A DNA stretch of 64,000 nt, taken from contig CM060709.1 in NCBI GenBank assembly GCA_030686995.1, positions 122,356,373-122,420,372 of the forward strand, in the 5' to 3' direction. Below are positions 31,809 to 46,960 of this stretch, piece after piece. The notes beneath the pieces are model-generated. The model searched no databases, was not told the origin of the DNA, and saw only the letters and a list, made by a program, of their open reading frames with translations. Positions within the stretch are counted from its first letter, which is position 1; the number at the start of each line of letters is the position of its first letter. This DNA is from Artemisia argyi (taxonomy: Eukaryota; Streptophyta; Magnoliopsida; Asterales; Asteraceae). The position numbers and the translations under genes were made by a program.

Positions 31809-32998
31809 GAGAAAATTCCCCAAAAGGCCAAAAATTTTAGCTTTTTCCCAAAAGAATCAAAAAATAACAAGTTTTCCCAAAACGGTTATGTGCAAATGTG
31901 CGAACGTGCGATTCCACTAATTTTTTGACACGTGTCCAGACAAATAGTACAATACCAATCATTTATTGGCCTACATCCCCGACCATTAGTACACTCCCCA
32001 ACCAAGCAGATGTGCGAACGACGGTTGTACGAATTCCGGCTAATGTGCGAACATTAAACAAATCTTTTTTTTCCAGTCACCAATCAACACCACCATCACC
32101 ACCTCATCAACACCACCATCACCACCACAGATCCGCCATACTGATAACATAATATCTTTTGTTTCTTTCTTCAGCTTGACTTGGGCTTCCAAACTCACAA
32201 AAGAAAACAAAACTAATTGAAGTGCTTGTGTTAAAAGACCATAAAAAAGAATTACAGTTCCATTGAAACTCAAAACAAAAAACTAATGTACCACTTATTT
32301 TAAAACCCAAACACAACTATGTCAGCTTGAAGAACCAACAACAATTTACAACGTGTTTTAGGAGAAAGTGTTTGACATGTCTTTCGTCATAGGTGGCGGC
32401 GGTGACTAGATCCGGACTGGTAGTGTTGCGACAAGAACTATTAATGATTTACAATGATGTTTTTTTCAGATCGGAAATTATAGATAGAAAGAAAGTGATG
32501 GATTTTATGCACGAGATCGAGATCGGAAATACAAAAATGATGGTGTTCGCATCGGTTGTATGTGTCTTGGTCTCAGTTTAAAAAGGATGATTTTGATGGA
32601 TATTTTTTTAGATCTGAGATGGGAGAAAGCACTAGATTGAATTTAAGAAAATGAACTTTTGGTTATAAATGAGAAGAGAAAAAGGAAGATAAATGAGGTG
32701 GTGATGGTGGTGGTGATTGGTGTTGATAGTGACAGGGAAAAAAATTGTTTGACCTTCGCACATTAGCCGAAATTCGCACAACCGTCGTTCGCACATCTAC
32801 TTGGTTGAGGAGTGTACTAATAGTCGGGGATGTGGGCCAACAAATGATTGGTATTGTACTATTTGTCTGGACATGTGTCAAAAAATTAGTGGAATCGTAC
32901 GTTCGCACATTCGCACATGACCGTTTTGAGAAAACATGTTATTTTTGGCTTCTTTTTGGAAAAAGCTAAATTTTTTGGCCTCTTTTGGGAATTTTCTC
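31809..32998. mobile_element. MULE-type non-autonomous element with long inverted repeats
   Basis: The element begins GAGAAAATTCCCCAAAAGGC and ends with the reverse complement (GGGAATTTTCTC). The inverted repeats run ~310 bp on each side (31809 to ~32120 and ~32690 to 32998). The flanks are a perfect 9-bp target duplication TATGAATAA (31800-31808 and 32999-33007), diagnostic of Mutator-like elements. The centre (~32120-32690) has no convincing coding frame. No transposase is present. Confidence 0.9.
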
Positions 32999-33263
32999 TA
33001 TGAATAATACAACTTAAGACTGATTATTCACGAAAGGAACTTAAAACTTAATTTTCAGATAAGACAATAACACCTTTTTATAAGTAGTTGAGCTATGGCC
33101 TATGGGACAAAAAAGAGACGCACAAACGTATATATTTGGAAATATCAAATACTTTGTAAGATAACAAATTAAAGTTAAGTTTCAAGAAAAATTTTAACTT
33201 TAATTTTGCTCATCATGTCAGATAACTTTTTTATAACATCAGTACTCACAAATTATGTAATAC

Positions 33264-35748
<2,485 letters not shown>

Positions 35749-35830
35749 TGACTATATTTTCTGGTAATGTGAAGTTATGCGGCCATATTTTTTAACGATT
35801 AATTTACAAATAACAATAATTTTAGGGTTG

Positions 35831-36030
35831 GATGAGATGGAAAACCCCTTGCGTCTTAACCTAGAGGTCAATGGTTCGATCCTCACCCCCTACAAAAGGC
35901 CGGAGGTCCTTTTCTATCTTAGATAGAACTGGAAGCAGCCTCTCTACCTTAGGTAGGGGTAAAACTGTCTACATCTCAACCTTCCCATACATAGTGGAAG
36001 ACGGTATTTGGACCCCTAAAAAATAAAAAG
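35831..36030 (+). mobile_element. Au-like tRNA-derived SINE
   Basis: GGTTCGATCC at 35873-35882 is a perfect RNA polymerase III B box. Downstream, GGAAGCAGCCTCTCTACCTT and AGGTAGGGGTAAAACTGTCT match the body of the plant Au SINE family. An A-rich tail (CTAAAAAATAAAAAG) ends near 36030. The A box is degenerate. Target duplications were not resolved. Confidence 0.7.
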
Positions 36031-36520
36031 CAGTAGTATAATTTCATTTACTATTAACCGAAGCTACCACAAACATAAATCTTGATTCTTTCCTTCAGCA
36101 TAATTACCTTTAAATTTTCTGACCTACATGTGACCTTTTAGGCATAGTAAGGCGACCGACATTTATATTTTTATTTTTATTTCAAAAAAATCCATCTTTT
36201 TTATACTATATATATCCCCTACATTTTCATTTTTAATATACACTATTTACATGAACCAAATATCAAAATTAGCCCAAAATCAACTATACCATACAAATAA
36301 AATAGGGCTCAAATACCAAGGTAATTAGCCTAAACAAACTTTAATCATCAATATCTATTAAGGGCCATAATAAAACTACCAAACAATTTGTGATATCATT
36401 TGGCCAGCCCAATTAACAACCAAACCAGTATATAACCCAAATGTTAGGACTTATAAATATGTTTACAAAACCTAAATTACCTCATTCATGCCCTAATTTT
36501 CCTCACAAAAATACGCAGCC
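36031..36520. other. Non-coding AT-rich sequence
   Basis: No gene recognised. A TATAAATATG word at ~36450 lies 70 bp upstream of the small frame at 36521. Confidence 0.5.
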
Positions 36521-36700
36521 ATGACACAAACATCACATACTCTTATTTTCTTTCTTATCTTGATAACCGAATATAACCAACAATCTATGTTTGCAAGAAA
36601 ATCATACCCTTTTCTTGAATATCAAACGAAAAATCTTTCTAAGATTTTATGTTGTGTTGACCGTGATGATAGTTTTGGGATGGGGTTAGAACTGAGGTAG
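36521..36700 (+). CDS. Small open frame with N-terminal hydrophobic stretch, unknown
   Basis: A 59-residue frame starts MTQTSHTLIFFLILITEY, i.e. a short hydrophobic segment like a signal peptide, and later has KILCCVDRDD. A TATA-like word lies ~70 bp upstream. I do not recognise a family, the region is otherwise non-coding, and a frame this short arises often by chance. Probably not a gene. Confidence 0.15.
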   Translation: MTQTSHTLIFFLILITEYNQQSMFARKSYPFLEYQTKNLSKILCCVDRDDSFGMGLELR

Positions 36701-37416
36701 ATGTAGATGTTGGGTTTTATTGTTGTTGTATACTTTCTGTTCGTGGACCATAGATGGAATAAGTTTGATATTTGTTTTGGCTTCATTGATGATTGTTTTT
36801 TTTTCTTCTTTCGTTTCATCTTTATTTTTGTTTTGATATTTAACGGTACATTTTTCTTCTTTTGTGGAATGCATTAATCGATCGAGGGGGTGATTGGTTT
36901 GTGAATTTTGGAGCCGTCCGACCTTGTGGTTGCAGTGGTGGGGACTCGGTCAGCGCAGGGGCGACCGGTCCGGTCGACCGACCACTGTGCCCAGCCTAAT
37001 GGCTTTATTTTTAAGTATTTGGCTTAGTAGTTTGATTAGCTTGTGCATTATGGTTAAATGATTGTATATTATAGTGAAGGGGTAAATTAATTAGTGTATT
37101 AATTATATGTATTGAATAGATTATTGACCTTAAAATCATTGTGTTTTACATACTTGTGCTTTGTGTTTTATGACTTGTATTTATTTAGAATGTATTGTAC
37201 ATTGTGCTTTAATTGTTGTAATTTTTTGTGAAAGGGTGTTTTTAATAGCATTAATGTTGTTTGGCATAATTTTGGTTTTAAAATGACACGAAACTGTTTT
37301 TTGTTGTACAATATGCTTACTTTGTTGTAATTCTGAAAATTGGGTGCATTAAAGTATTGTAAACCATGCATTATTTCTTGTAAATCTGAAAATTTTGAAA
37401 AGAGAGTGTTTCATGC
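36701..37416. other. Non-coding sequence with a short GC-rich block
   Basis: Mostly AT-rich. A block at 36900-37000 contains GGCGACCGGTCCGGTCGACC, which is self-complementary in part (ACCGGTCCGGT). No gene. Confidence 0.5.

Positions 37417-37510
<94 letters not shown>
37417..37510. repeat. (TA)n microsatellite
   Basis: About 46 TA units. It has no detected TIR partner array, unlike the pair at 33.3/35.6 kb. Confidence 0.95.
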
Positions 37511-37513
<3 letters not shown>

Positions 37514-37880
37514 ACAGAGTAGTTGATATGTCCATTGGCTATTTAGTTTTGGCATTTCCCACTTCCCAATTAATACTCATCTTCTTCACCATGTTTTCTC
37601 ACCCACAAAACCAGTAGAAAGAAACAAGCCATGGATAAGTTTGCTTATTCAACGGAATACCAGTTACACGTCGTTTGCGCTTTTGAGTCAACTACATCGA
37701 GGGCACTCAGACTTCTGGGCTGAAGGCACTCTACTTTTTTTCTGCTAATTTGACATTTTTTCTTAAGAATCTAGTGTTTCTCCAAGACCTTCATCGGGGG
37801 CATGTCCCCACTACTCTATACATAGCTCCGCCCCTGGCTGTAACAAAGAAATAAAAAATTAATACAACTTATAAACTTAC
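37511..37880. other. Non-coding sequence, transposon-like words
   Basis: GGGGGCATGTCCCC and CATAGCTCCGCCCCTGG (37796-37836) are words often met near ends of plant repeats, but no element boundary can be set. Its right part is likely intron of the exon at 37881. Confidence 0.4.
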
Positions 37881-38159
37881 CTCTGTTGCTAAGCTTAGCT
37901 TGACAAAATCACCTAATTGTTCATCATTCTTAAGTTCTCTTATGCCACTAGACAAATCACTACCAGGAACACAATAGTAAAGACCTACAAGAGGATATTG
38001 ACTGGATGCTTTTATATAGTCAAACAATTTATAGTGAGACATACAAGTCAAGTTAATATCTGGAATTGTAGTTTTGTCACCCTCGACATAACAAAAAGGC
38101 GACGTAATAAAAATTCCATCATGATAGAAGGTAACACTAAGCAACGACATACTGCACAA
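37881..38159 (-). pseudogene. PB1-like domain exon of a plant transposase gene (fragment)
   Basis: Minus-strand ATG 38159 opens a frame reading VTFYHDGIFITSPFCYVEGD, then HYKLFDYIKASSQYPLVGLY and RELKNDEQLGDFVKLS, ending at donor GTAAGT after codon GAG. This is the N-terminal PB1-like domain that precedes Mutator-type transposases in many plant genes. No DDE transposase, SWIM or zinc-finger region follows within reach. Open and undamaged as an exon, but alone it is a fragment. Confidence 0.6.
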
Positions 38160-38401
38160 AAAGAAAAAGAAACAAATGTATAAACAATTAGGGTTTCAAT
38201 TCTTGAATTCAGGGTTTCATTTATAAAGATTTAAATAAAGAGAATATAACACATGTTTTAGTCAAGATATAATATGTAAACAAAAAATTGTGGATCCAAC
38301 ATGGGACGGCAACAACCTGATTGTAGTATGCTACATAAAAAAATGAAAATTGAATATGTCATATGGAAGTTTTTGTTGTTTGCTAGAGACATATATCATA
38401 T

Positions 38402-38655
38402 GGAATTGTGTTGTAATACGAGTCCAACTCTGTTAACTTTGTTACATATTAAAAGATAATCATATATAACAAGAGTCCTATAGTTTATTTTCTCCTTTAA
38501 ATACTTCAACAGTTCAAAGTATTACAAGTTAACTTATTGTCTTATTTAATCTATCTATTTTATATAACATAACACACTTTTCATCCTACCTCTCATAATG
38601 TTTTTCTAAATCTAAAAATAACTTTTCATCTCCATTAGACACATGTATTTAGCCA
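38402..38655. repeat. Dispersed repeat, copy 2
   Basis: Nearly identical to 28150-28275 over its first ~120 bp (AATACGAGTCCAACTCTGTT ...). It then has an extra ~90 bp before the shared CATCTCCATTAGACACATGT. Confidence 0.7.
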
Positions 38656-38922
38656 GCTTTCTGAATTCAATTAAATGTGTTTAGTTTATAACAGCTGCTA
38701 TAAAGTTCTTATCAATGGAGTAATAATCTTTTACATTATGTTGAAATTTAATAATCATAACGAATATATTATAAACATGTACTGTAATCATCAAGCACGC
38801 AACGGAAGACTTAAACAAATATTTGTAATTAATAAACCAAAACATAAATAAAGCACAGCAATCCAAGCAAAACAACGACCAAATCAAGTTTCAAACCCTA
38901 ATTTGGGTTTGGTATGAATTGA
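38656..38922. other. Non-coding spacer
   Basis: AT-rich, no gene; ends at the first base of the Copia-3 LTR. Confidence 0.5.
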
Positions 38923-39318
38923 TGTTAGCATTAAAAATATATATATAGAAGTGATGGTCATTCTCATATTGTAACTTTGTGTCGTTTGTTAAGATTAGTA
39001 ATAGTTTAGTCATTGGGCTTTGGACTTGGCAAGCTAATATGTTATGTGTTATATTACATAAGCCTTGTTAGTTAATCATGTAACCAAGTCCAAGCCCAAG
39101 CCCATAGAAAGCCTTAGGGCATCCCTTGTATCCAAGTATATAAACACCTCAAAGGCTCATTTGAGGTGTGTGCTTGTGTGTGTAAGTGTGTGTTTCTCTA
39201 ATAATATTCTCTCTTCTTTCTTTCTCTACATTCTCTACTTTCTCTCTCTAACATACTTCACATATCAAGTCACCAAGGCTATTGTGTGTGATAAAGTTGT
39301 CATCTTTATGTTCTTACA
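38923..39318 (+). repeat. Copia-3 5' LTR
   Basis: TGTTAGCATT...GTTCTTACA, 396 bp, ending right before a TGGTATCA primer site. It contains GTATATAAACACC (TATA box, ~39138) and TCTCTCT-rich sequence downstream, a usual small-Copia LTR arrangement. No second copy is in the window. Confidence 0.75.
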
Positions 39319-39320
39319 AG

Positions 39321-39333
39321 TGGTATCAATCGC
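39321..39333 (+). other. Copia-3 primer-binding site
   Basis: TGGTATCAATCGC two bases after the LTR matches the initiator-Met tRNA site for the first eight bases. Confidence 0.75.
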
Positions 39334-40032
39334 TAAACAATGATTTAGGAGTGTTGGGAGTTTGTGTTTTTCGTTTTTTTTAAAGCTATATACACGTTTT
39401 TTTTTTAAACTTCATCACTTTTCTTGTTTTTCTTGGCTTATAACACTTTTTTGATTACAAACTAGTGTTATAAACCTTTTCTAGCAAGAAAGTTTCAATC
39501 CTTTTGAAGATTTATAGCTTAAAAATTCGAATTTTGATTTTGTACTTGTTTTTCTAGAACACAAAAAAATTTTATAAAAATCATCAAGTTTGCAAATTTT
39601 TTTAAGTTTTGGTGTTTTATAACTAGAAGTACAAGAATCTTGAAATACAAACTTCATTTAGATGAGCTTTTAGCAAAATCAAAATTCTAGCAAAATTTCT
39701 AGAACACAAAAAATTTTCATAAAAATCATCAAGTTTGCAACTTTCTTTAAGTTTTGGTGTTTTTATAACTAGAAGTACAAGAATCTTGGAATACAAACTT
39801 CATTTGGGTGAGCTTTTTGCAAAATCAAAATTTTAGCAAACTTTCTAGAACACACTTGTACCATCTTTCTAAATCACAAAGTTTCTAAATCACAAAATTT
39901 CTAAATCACAAAGTTTCGAGAACACACTTGTTCCCGTTGCTTACTCGGTGTTTCCCTTGCTTGTATAAGTGAGAAAAACACTTCGACTCGTGGTATACTC
40001 TCTAAATTGTATAATTTAGAAAGTTTTGGTGC
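39334..40032 (+). repeat. Copia-3 leader with ~145-bp duplication
   Basis: TTCTAGAACACAAAAAA through GCAAAATCAAAATT at ~39553-39690 is repeated at ~39698-39840. The leader is otherwise AT-rich and non-coding. Confidence 0.65.
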
Positions 40033-40368
40033 TAAGTTTCTAGAACACTGAAAAGTTTCTAGAACACTGAAAAGTTTCTAAAACACTGAAAAGTTTCTAG
40101 AACACTTAAAAGTTTCTAAAATACTGAAAAGTTTCTAGAACACTAAAAAGTTTCTAAAACACTGAAAAGTTTCGAGATCACTCAAAATTTTCGAGAACAC
40201 TGTGAAAAATTTTCGAGATCACTCAAAATTTTCGAGATCACCCAAAAGTTTCGAGAACACTGAAAAGTTTCTAGAACACTGAAAAGTTTCTAGAACACTG
40301 AAAAGTTTCTAAAACACTGAAAAATTTCTAGAACACTTAAAAGTTTCTAAAACACTGAAAAGTTTTCA
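40033..40368 (+). repeat. 20-bp tandem array AAGTTTCTAGAACACTGAAA
   Basis: About 16 units of AAGTTTCTAGAACACTGAAA, with variants TCTAAAACACT and TCGAGATCACT, in the leader just upstream of gag. TTCTAGAA makes each unit partly palindromic. Confidence 0.85.
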
Positions 40369-40497
40369 AATTCAACTCCTATTTCGTTGGAACGATCCAA
40401 GAATCAACTTTATCCTATCTTTCTTTCTCTCTAACAAAAAAAAATAATAATAAAAAAATAAAAAAATAAAAAAGTGTTTTAATTTAGCTTCACATTC

Positions 40498-40914
40498 ATG
40501 GAATCTCTCAAAAAATTCTTTCCATCAATGGACATGGAACCTATCAATGGAAACTTCATCTTTATGGCAAATCATCAAGCAACAACATCAAGCAGTGATA
40601 TTGGTAATAATTACAATGTCAATGCAATAACGAAGGTTGAAAAGATCCAGTACTTGTTGATGCTTGCCAATAAAGAAGAATCGGGAACACCGTTGACTGC
40701 TGAGGAAAACAACTTCATAGCTACTACAAGAGTTAATGAGAATTCCGCAAATCAGTAGGCAACAACATCAAGCAGTGATTCTGATCTTCCTCCTACTTAT
40801 GATTCCGATCCATTCCATGGGGTACCAAATTATGGTAACAATGCTAATCCGTTTGCTCATGAGAAGCCACATTATGTGCCACCTGAACCTAATTACGATA
40901 CATATGTGGGGGAA
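40498..40914 (+). pseudogene. Copia-3 gag, N-terminal part
   Basis: ATG 40498 opens MESLKKFFPSMDMEPINGNF. One in-frame TAG (40756-40758) interrupts it. The frame then continues with TYDSDPFHGVPNYGNN and ends at the LARD-2 insertion (40914). Asn/Pro-rich, no domain recognised in this part. The same frame resumes beyond LARD-2 at 59853. Confidence 0.65.
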
Positions 40915-43900
40915 TGATTGGTGCTAAACCGTTAGATAATTATTGGTCAACCACTTGTGAATGGTCAACTATAATAGTCAAACAGCTTAAACCAATGCTC
41001 CGTGGAAGTATAGTGTTTCCCCGGATCGTTATGTCCCGACGAGGTATGAATGGTAATCAAACGGCTTTGTGATCGGGTGAATTTGGACGGAAAGGGTTTG
41101 AGATGAATTACACTACTGATTTATACAATGAAATAGCTTAAAGAAGCTATATGAATAAGAATGGAAGCTAGGAAAAACCAGAAACGATTTAAACCTAAAA
41201 ACGCGTACGTTACGTTTAAATAAAACGTAAACGTACAAAATAAAAAGTGAAAACGGAAATCTGAAAACACCCAGGGGGTGAAAATGACTTTTTTACAAAC
41301 CTAAAGGTAAAAGAAAATTTTTAAAAAAAGAAAATAAATTTTAACACTAATTAATTATTTAATATTAATTAAATACTAATTATTACTAATTATTAATATT
41401 TAAACAACTTAAATATAATACAATATTAATTAAATACTAAAAAGGTGAAAATAAAATTTCTAAAATTATAAAATAACTAAAAACTAATTTTAAAATTAAA
41501 AATAAGTATTTTTGTCTTTTTGTGGTTTTTATTAATTAATTACTAATTAATTACTAATTACCTAATTAAACTATTTTAAATTATAAAAAATAGCAAATGA
41601 ACAGTAAAAATTCTAAGAAAATTTCTAAAATTATCTTATAATATATAAAAGCTATGAAAAATATAAAAACAAGGTTTTGCTTAATAAAAACTTATTATGC
41701 TATTTTAAACTTAATATTAATTAATTACTAATAAAACTAAGATTAAATCTAATAAATACTAAAAGATAAAATAAAAATCTGAGAAAATTACTATAAATAC
41801 TTTAATATAATAGGAATTTAATAAAAATATAAAAAAACTAAGTACTTAATAAAAATTTAAAAATGAAAATTAAAATTAAATTACATTAAATAGAAACTAT
41901 CACTTAATATTAAATTGTTTTTTCTTGGTTTTTATTTTACAAACTTATTTTATACCTAAAAATAACAAACTTTTGTGAAAACAAGTAGTATGGAACTTAA
42001 AAATAAGCTGAGAAAGCTCAATAAGCTTGGACAGTTGACTAAGTTTGACCAAGGGGCAAAATAAGCTAAAATGGCCTCAAGTGGGACCCACAATGATTAA
42101 TCCTAGTCTAAATAAGTTAAATGAATATGCTTGAGCAGGAATAAGCACTTGGAATCCACAGAATAAGCCAATGGATCAAAATAAGCACATGGACACTTTG
42201 AAACTTAACTGAAAATGGGACAAGCTTTGAAGGTTGATTCAGGTGGGTCCCAGGGGTTTCAAGGTCAAACCCAAGGTCAAATCCTGGTGCCTACCAGGGG
42301 AGGGCTGAAATGAACAAAAGGGTGAGGTTGTGGACCACTGTAGTGGCCAGAAAACCACCACCAAGTGGTGGTGGTGGACTGCTTATCTGTGTGCAGAGCA
42401 GGGGTCTCCCCTGCAGGTGACTTTGGGGCTGTGTGGGGCTCAGGGGAAAAATCCCAAAAATGAAACAAATAATGGACAATAAAGATCAGCTGGGAAATTA
42501 CAACATATCAAAAGTTCAATGTCTGAATCTAAATACATAAATCCCTAAAATTCTTGCAAGTTTAGGAAAAACTAACAACCTACAACTTTGACTTTTTGAA
42601 ATTTTACAATCTATTGACTTTTATGGATTTCTATCTAACCTTACTTACTGAATATGAATTAAAAGGCTATTATAAAACTAAATGTAGCAAAAACAACTAC
42701 TTCCAAACCTAAATGGGCATAATGCAATTCCAAATTCCTCATAGATAACAGATAAGCTCACAATTAAGGAAGTTTTGACTATTTTGTATATGACCACTGT
42801 GTTTTAGAGTTTAGATGAGCTAAATGGACCTAAAGAGACATGGATAAACAGAGAATTACAACAGAAACATACTAGCACCCATAGTTAACAACATATCCAA
42901 ACACCCCTTTAACAATTAACTGTCAAGGATATTACAAAGGTACCACCTGTTTTAGACTTCCAACATAAGGGTTAAGCATTCACTATCCTATCTTAACTGT
43001 TTCTAAGTGAAAATCATACATAAACCAAGACTCAAACTGTTCTATATTGAATATGCTAAGTTTGACAGTGAAAAATGTAATAAAAAGCAAACTTGATGTC
43101 TAATGAACAAGCTAGTGAAACAAGGCAATAAAACAACTAACCTAGGCCATAGGAACATAAAAACACAGATATTATCAAGTAATGAGTATTTAAACAGTAA
43201 ATGCAAGAAAATGGTGGTTTGAGCTTACAACTGATATCCAAATGAAAACATGAACCAGAGACTACTAACTGATCTTAATACCTCCCCTGAGGTCCTAAAC
43301 CTTTGAAATCCAAGATCACTTTTAATCCCTTCTTCAATTCATCTATAAACTGAATCTCCCATTTATGCACTATTTTCCATGATTCTTGATCAACTGAGCC
43401 ACAATCATTTATTCAACTTTAAAAACTTTTAAAAACCTTTAACTGAGCTTAATACACTTAAACAAGCAGACTTCAACAATTTTTAACAATGTAAAACTAC
43501 TTGAGAATTTTCAAAGTAAAATGGTGAAACTAAAATCCACTGAAATAACTGAGATTAAGGATACAATGAGTTTCAAAACTACTCTTGAAGTTACTTACTA
43601 CATTATATTTAAACTAAAAATTACATTTGAAAAGAAAATGGACATAAGATAAAAGTTACACTAATACTACTCTAACCACCCTTCTCAGCTTCTTTCTCTT
43701 TCTTTTTATAACTCCCCATTTAGGGTTTCTTGGACACTTCCCACTCTCCTTCTGAGACTTAGGATGACTGAAATTTGATCTTGACCCTTAATTAATTTTT
43801 GGCGGGAAAAGGTGGGGGAGGCAGTTTGGCAGGTAGCGTTTGTTTGGGAGGTAGTTTTGTTGTTTTGTTATTGTTTTGAGATGAGTAGGAGGGGGTGGAG

Positions 43901-44881
43901 TGTGTAGGAGGGGAAGACAGTGTAGGGGAATGATGGTGTTGGTTTTGGTTTGTAGCAGCAGTGGGATGGTGAGGTGGAGGAGAAGGGTCAATGGTTGGGG
44001 AGTTGGTCAAAGGTCAAGGTGGGGGTTTGACCGGCTTATATATAAAACGGGAGTGGGTAAATATAGTGGGGAGTGGGCTGGTTATGGAAATGGATTGGGG
44101 TTATAAGGTGGGATTGGGCTGAAATTGGTGGACTGGGCCAAGGGAGTAAATAACAAAAGGGTAGGTTCATATTATTGGTGGGCTAAGGGAAAACAAGGGT
44201 CCGTTTGTCTTAATAATTTTAACCATAAGGACCAAAATTGTAAAACATCAAAAGATGAAGGGCTAAAGTTGTAATTATGCCAAAACATCATAAAGGACCA
44301 TTCATGCATAGCTTAAATATCCAAAACCCATTTTTACAATTTTTGTACTTTTCAAAATTCCCGGGGGCCATTTATGTCAATTTTCCAAACTATGAGGACC
44401 AAACATGTAAATTTCTCAAAACTCACCCCAAGGACTAAAAATGATTTTTGTAACTTCCCAAGGACCCAAAATGATTTTTCTTTCAAAATTACCCCACCAG
44501 GGACCAAATCTGTCAATTTCTGAAACTCTAGGGACCTTTTATTGCAATTTTGGATTTTGAGGGGTAAAAGTGTAATTTTCTAAAACTTTTTCACCCAAGG
44601 ACTTATTCTGACAATTTTTTGACTTTTCTTTGCCTTGGGTTGACTTTTCTTTCATTTTAAACTTCCAGGGACTAGTTTTGCCAAATTTTGAAACTTGAGG
44701 GACTGAAACTGCCAATTGTGCAAACTTTGTTCATTTTTCATTTGTTTTTAAACATTTTGCATCTAAAACATATAAAACACACTTTTGGGATAAATTGTGT
44801 ATTTTGATGCGTTTTTGGGTGTTTTTGGATGTTTTGGCAGTCCAGATACGATAAAAATGATGAGTGTTTGAGCACTCATCA
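40915..44881 (-). repeat. LARD-2 3' LTR
   Basis: 3967 bp; on the minus strand it starts TGATGAGTGCTCAAACACTC and ends GCACCAATCA. TATA-like TTATAAAAAG lies at ~43703. The frames at 42277-42479 and 43788-44106 are repeated in the other LTR and are not genes. Confidence 0.92.
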
Positions 44882-44893
44882 ATCCCCCACACT
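44882..44893 (-). other. LARD-2 polypurine tract
   Basis: On the minus strand, TAGTGTGGGGGAT directly precedes the LTR. Confidence 0.75.
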
Positions 44894-44939
44894 AAACTAT
44901 TGCTAGTCCCTAGCAATCTTTTGAGAAAAACTTAGTGGA

Positions 44940-45310
44940 TTTTAAACTCTTTACCAAAAGCCATCACTTCTGGAGTAGCCAGGTGTAAGAACTGTGGCAC
45001 ACCTGATAACCGTGTGATTTTGAGCAAATCACCAGCTGTCAACGGATTTGATTAGTCTTTACAAAAAGCCGTTTGCTTCTGGACTAGCCAACTCTTGATG
45101 GAATAGTCAACATCTTGGTGAGCTGATTACCAATTATGGATTTTCCACGGCCTTTACCACAAGCCATAATCTTGTGGGCTAGCCAACTCATTTGTTTTTG
45201 GGGAGTTGAGGAACCATACAATTTTGGGCAAATTGCAAGCCATAAACGGATTTGAGATGTCTTTACCAAGAGCCGTTTGCTCCTGGACTAGCCAATCCCT
45301 TTTGTCGCTT
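44940..45310 (-). repeat. LARD-2 four-hairpin array
   Basis: Counterparts of the LARD-1 hairpins near 44955, 45065, 45165 and 45275. In the second, the arms are CCACAAG/CTTGTGG, fully paired where LARD-1 has a G-U, so pairing is kept or improved between families. Confidence 0.65.
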
Positions 45311-45684
45311 AGACAAGGCGGACTGATTACCACAAAAATTTTGAAGCACCAGTGAAAAAATTTTAAAATTTTTGAAATTTTGGCCAAAACAGGGGTATTA
45401 GATAGTAAAATGTGATAAAATTCGCTAGAATAGCGAAATACCCCCCCCCCCCCCCCCCCCCCACACTTAGCATGAATATTGTCCTCAATATTCAAAGTCC
45501 CGGCTATTATGCCGACATTTTGAACGTAAAAGGGCAACATTACAAGCTAAGCGTGGAAAACACCATTTTGTTTTTTCACTTCTGTAATCATAGCATGGGG
45601 GACTCCCCCACACTTAGGGTGAATACCCTATAAGCATGCTACTGTTTTTGTTTACCGAGTCGCTAGCTTGACTCGACCCCGAAT
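45311..45684 (-). other. LARD-2 3' non-coding region with a 22-C run
   Basis: Matches LARD-1 10007-10390. The C run at 45441-45462 equals the LARD-1 G run. Confidence 0.6.
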
Positions 45685-46960
45685 TCATTTGTCCTTGGGG
45701 AAGCATGATGTGGAAGAAACAATCTCAATCGGACTTTCATTCAAGATGTTTGGACAAACATTTGAAGCACGTGAAAGTTCCACACCGATGAGATAAGTAT
45801 CCGGCTCAAGATAATGATACATGAAAATGCCGGGGTCAAATATAGTGTCTTCATTCCCGAAGGAGTGAAGAAGAGAGGAAGGAACCTCGCGAACTTGCTC
45901 ATTAGCCTGAGTTTGGATTTCAAGGGTTAAGCTCAAAAACATCCCGGGAGGGTGGGTGGGAATTTGCAAATCCTCAAGATTGAGTGTATCTCCCCCCGGG
46001 TTATCATACTCCGGAGGAGTCATGATAAGGTGATCAATGGTGGGCTCAGAAGGTATTTCATCAACATCACTGATGTCTCCATATGATAAAGAATTTTCAT
46101 CAGTGGGTGAATCACTAAGCCCGGTATTGAGATAGGAATTGAGTGATGGATCATCATCATTCAATAAGCTTTCAAGGAAAAGAATATCCCCCTCAGAATC
46201 AAGATAGTTATCATCAACTTCATATGAAGTTGAACTATCTAGAGCAAGGAATGCTTCGACTTCCTCCATATCATCTTTGAAATCAAAGAGATAATCATCA
46301 CATCCCGATGGAAGTGGATTGGTGTGAATGAGTTCATCGGCGAACTCCTCGAGAAGAAAGTCAACATTAGAGTGGGGAATAGATGCATCAACATACTTAA
46401 TGTCTCCATAAGATAAACAATCATCACTGGAATCAGAGACACTCTCAATATGATCATTTGGATTATTAAGGTGAGAAGGAATATCACACACTTGATCAAA
46501 AGTCCCCTGTGACTCTCTCGGGATTGGGACAAGGATCTCAACACTAGACTTTATTAATTCGTCCGATTCCTTATTAGGAACAGTGCTAAGATGCTCATCC
46601 CCCATGTTCAGAGAGTGAGTGTGAACTTCGGGTGTGATAACAACAGACTGAGGGAGATGAGAGGAGCTAGCATTCATGGAATTTTCAAGTTCCATTTGTT
46701 CAACGGCTAGTAATTTCCCCGTCTCATTATTTTCTCCCTGATTTTCCGTGGGAGGAATCACAAATGATGAATCTGAAGAATCCTTATAAAATTGAAGGAC
46801 ATCAAGGGTATCTTCATTATTACTATCATCATCACAGTCTAGAAGAGCAGCTTGACGAAATTTGGCACGTGTTATAGCTGCTTGTTCTAAGACAAGTAAT
46901 TCTTCCACGCTCAATTCGTTTTTAGCCTCTCGTTCTTCAACAAGTAATTCTGCCATAGAT
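45685..46960 (-). pseudogene. LARD-2 gag-like gene, C-terminal part
   Basis: Minus-strand frame from the Copia-2 junction to the stop at 45685-45687, ~424 codons with no internal stop. It opens AELLVEEREAKNELSVEELL and continues strongly acidic (DCDDDSNNEDTLDVLQFY; DFKDDMEEVEAFLALDSS). It aligns with LARD-1 8668-10006 but lacks both LARD-1 stops. Disrupted only by the Copia-2 insertion, so the gene was probably open when Copia-2 landed. Confidence 0.78.

Noticed and set aside
35873..35882. A tRNA gene at the pol III B box
   Set aside because: Flanks do not fold as a tRNA and the downstream body matches an Au-type SINE.
43788..44106. Frames at 43788-44106 and the copies at 58754-59072
   Set aside because: Nearly identical because they are in the two LARD-2 LTRs, not because of coding constraint; they overlap on both strands.
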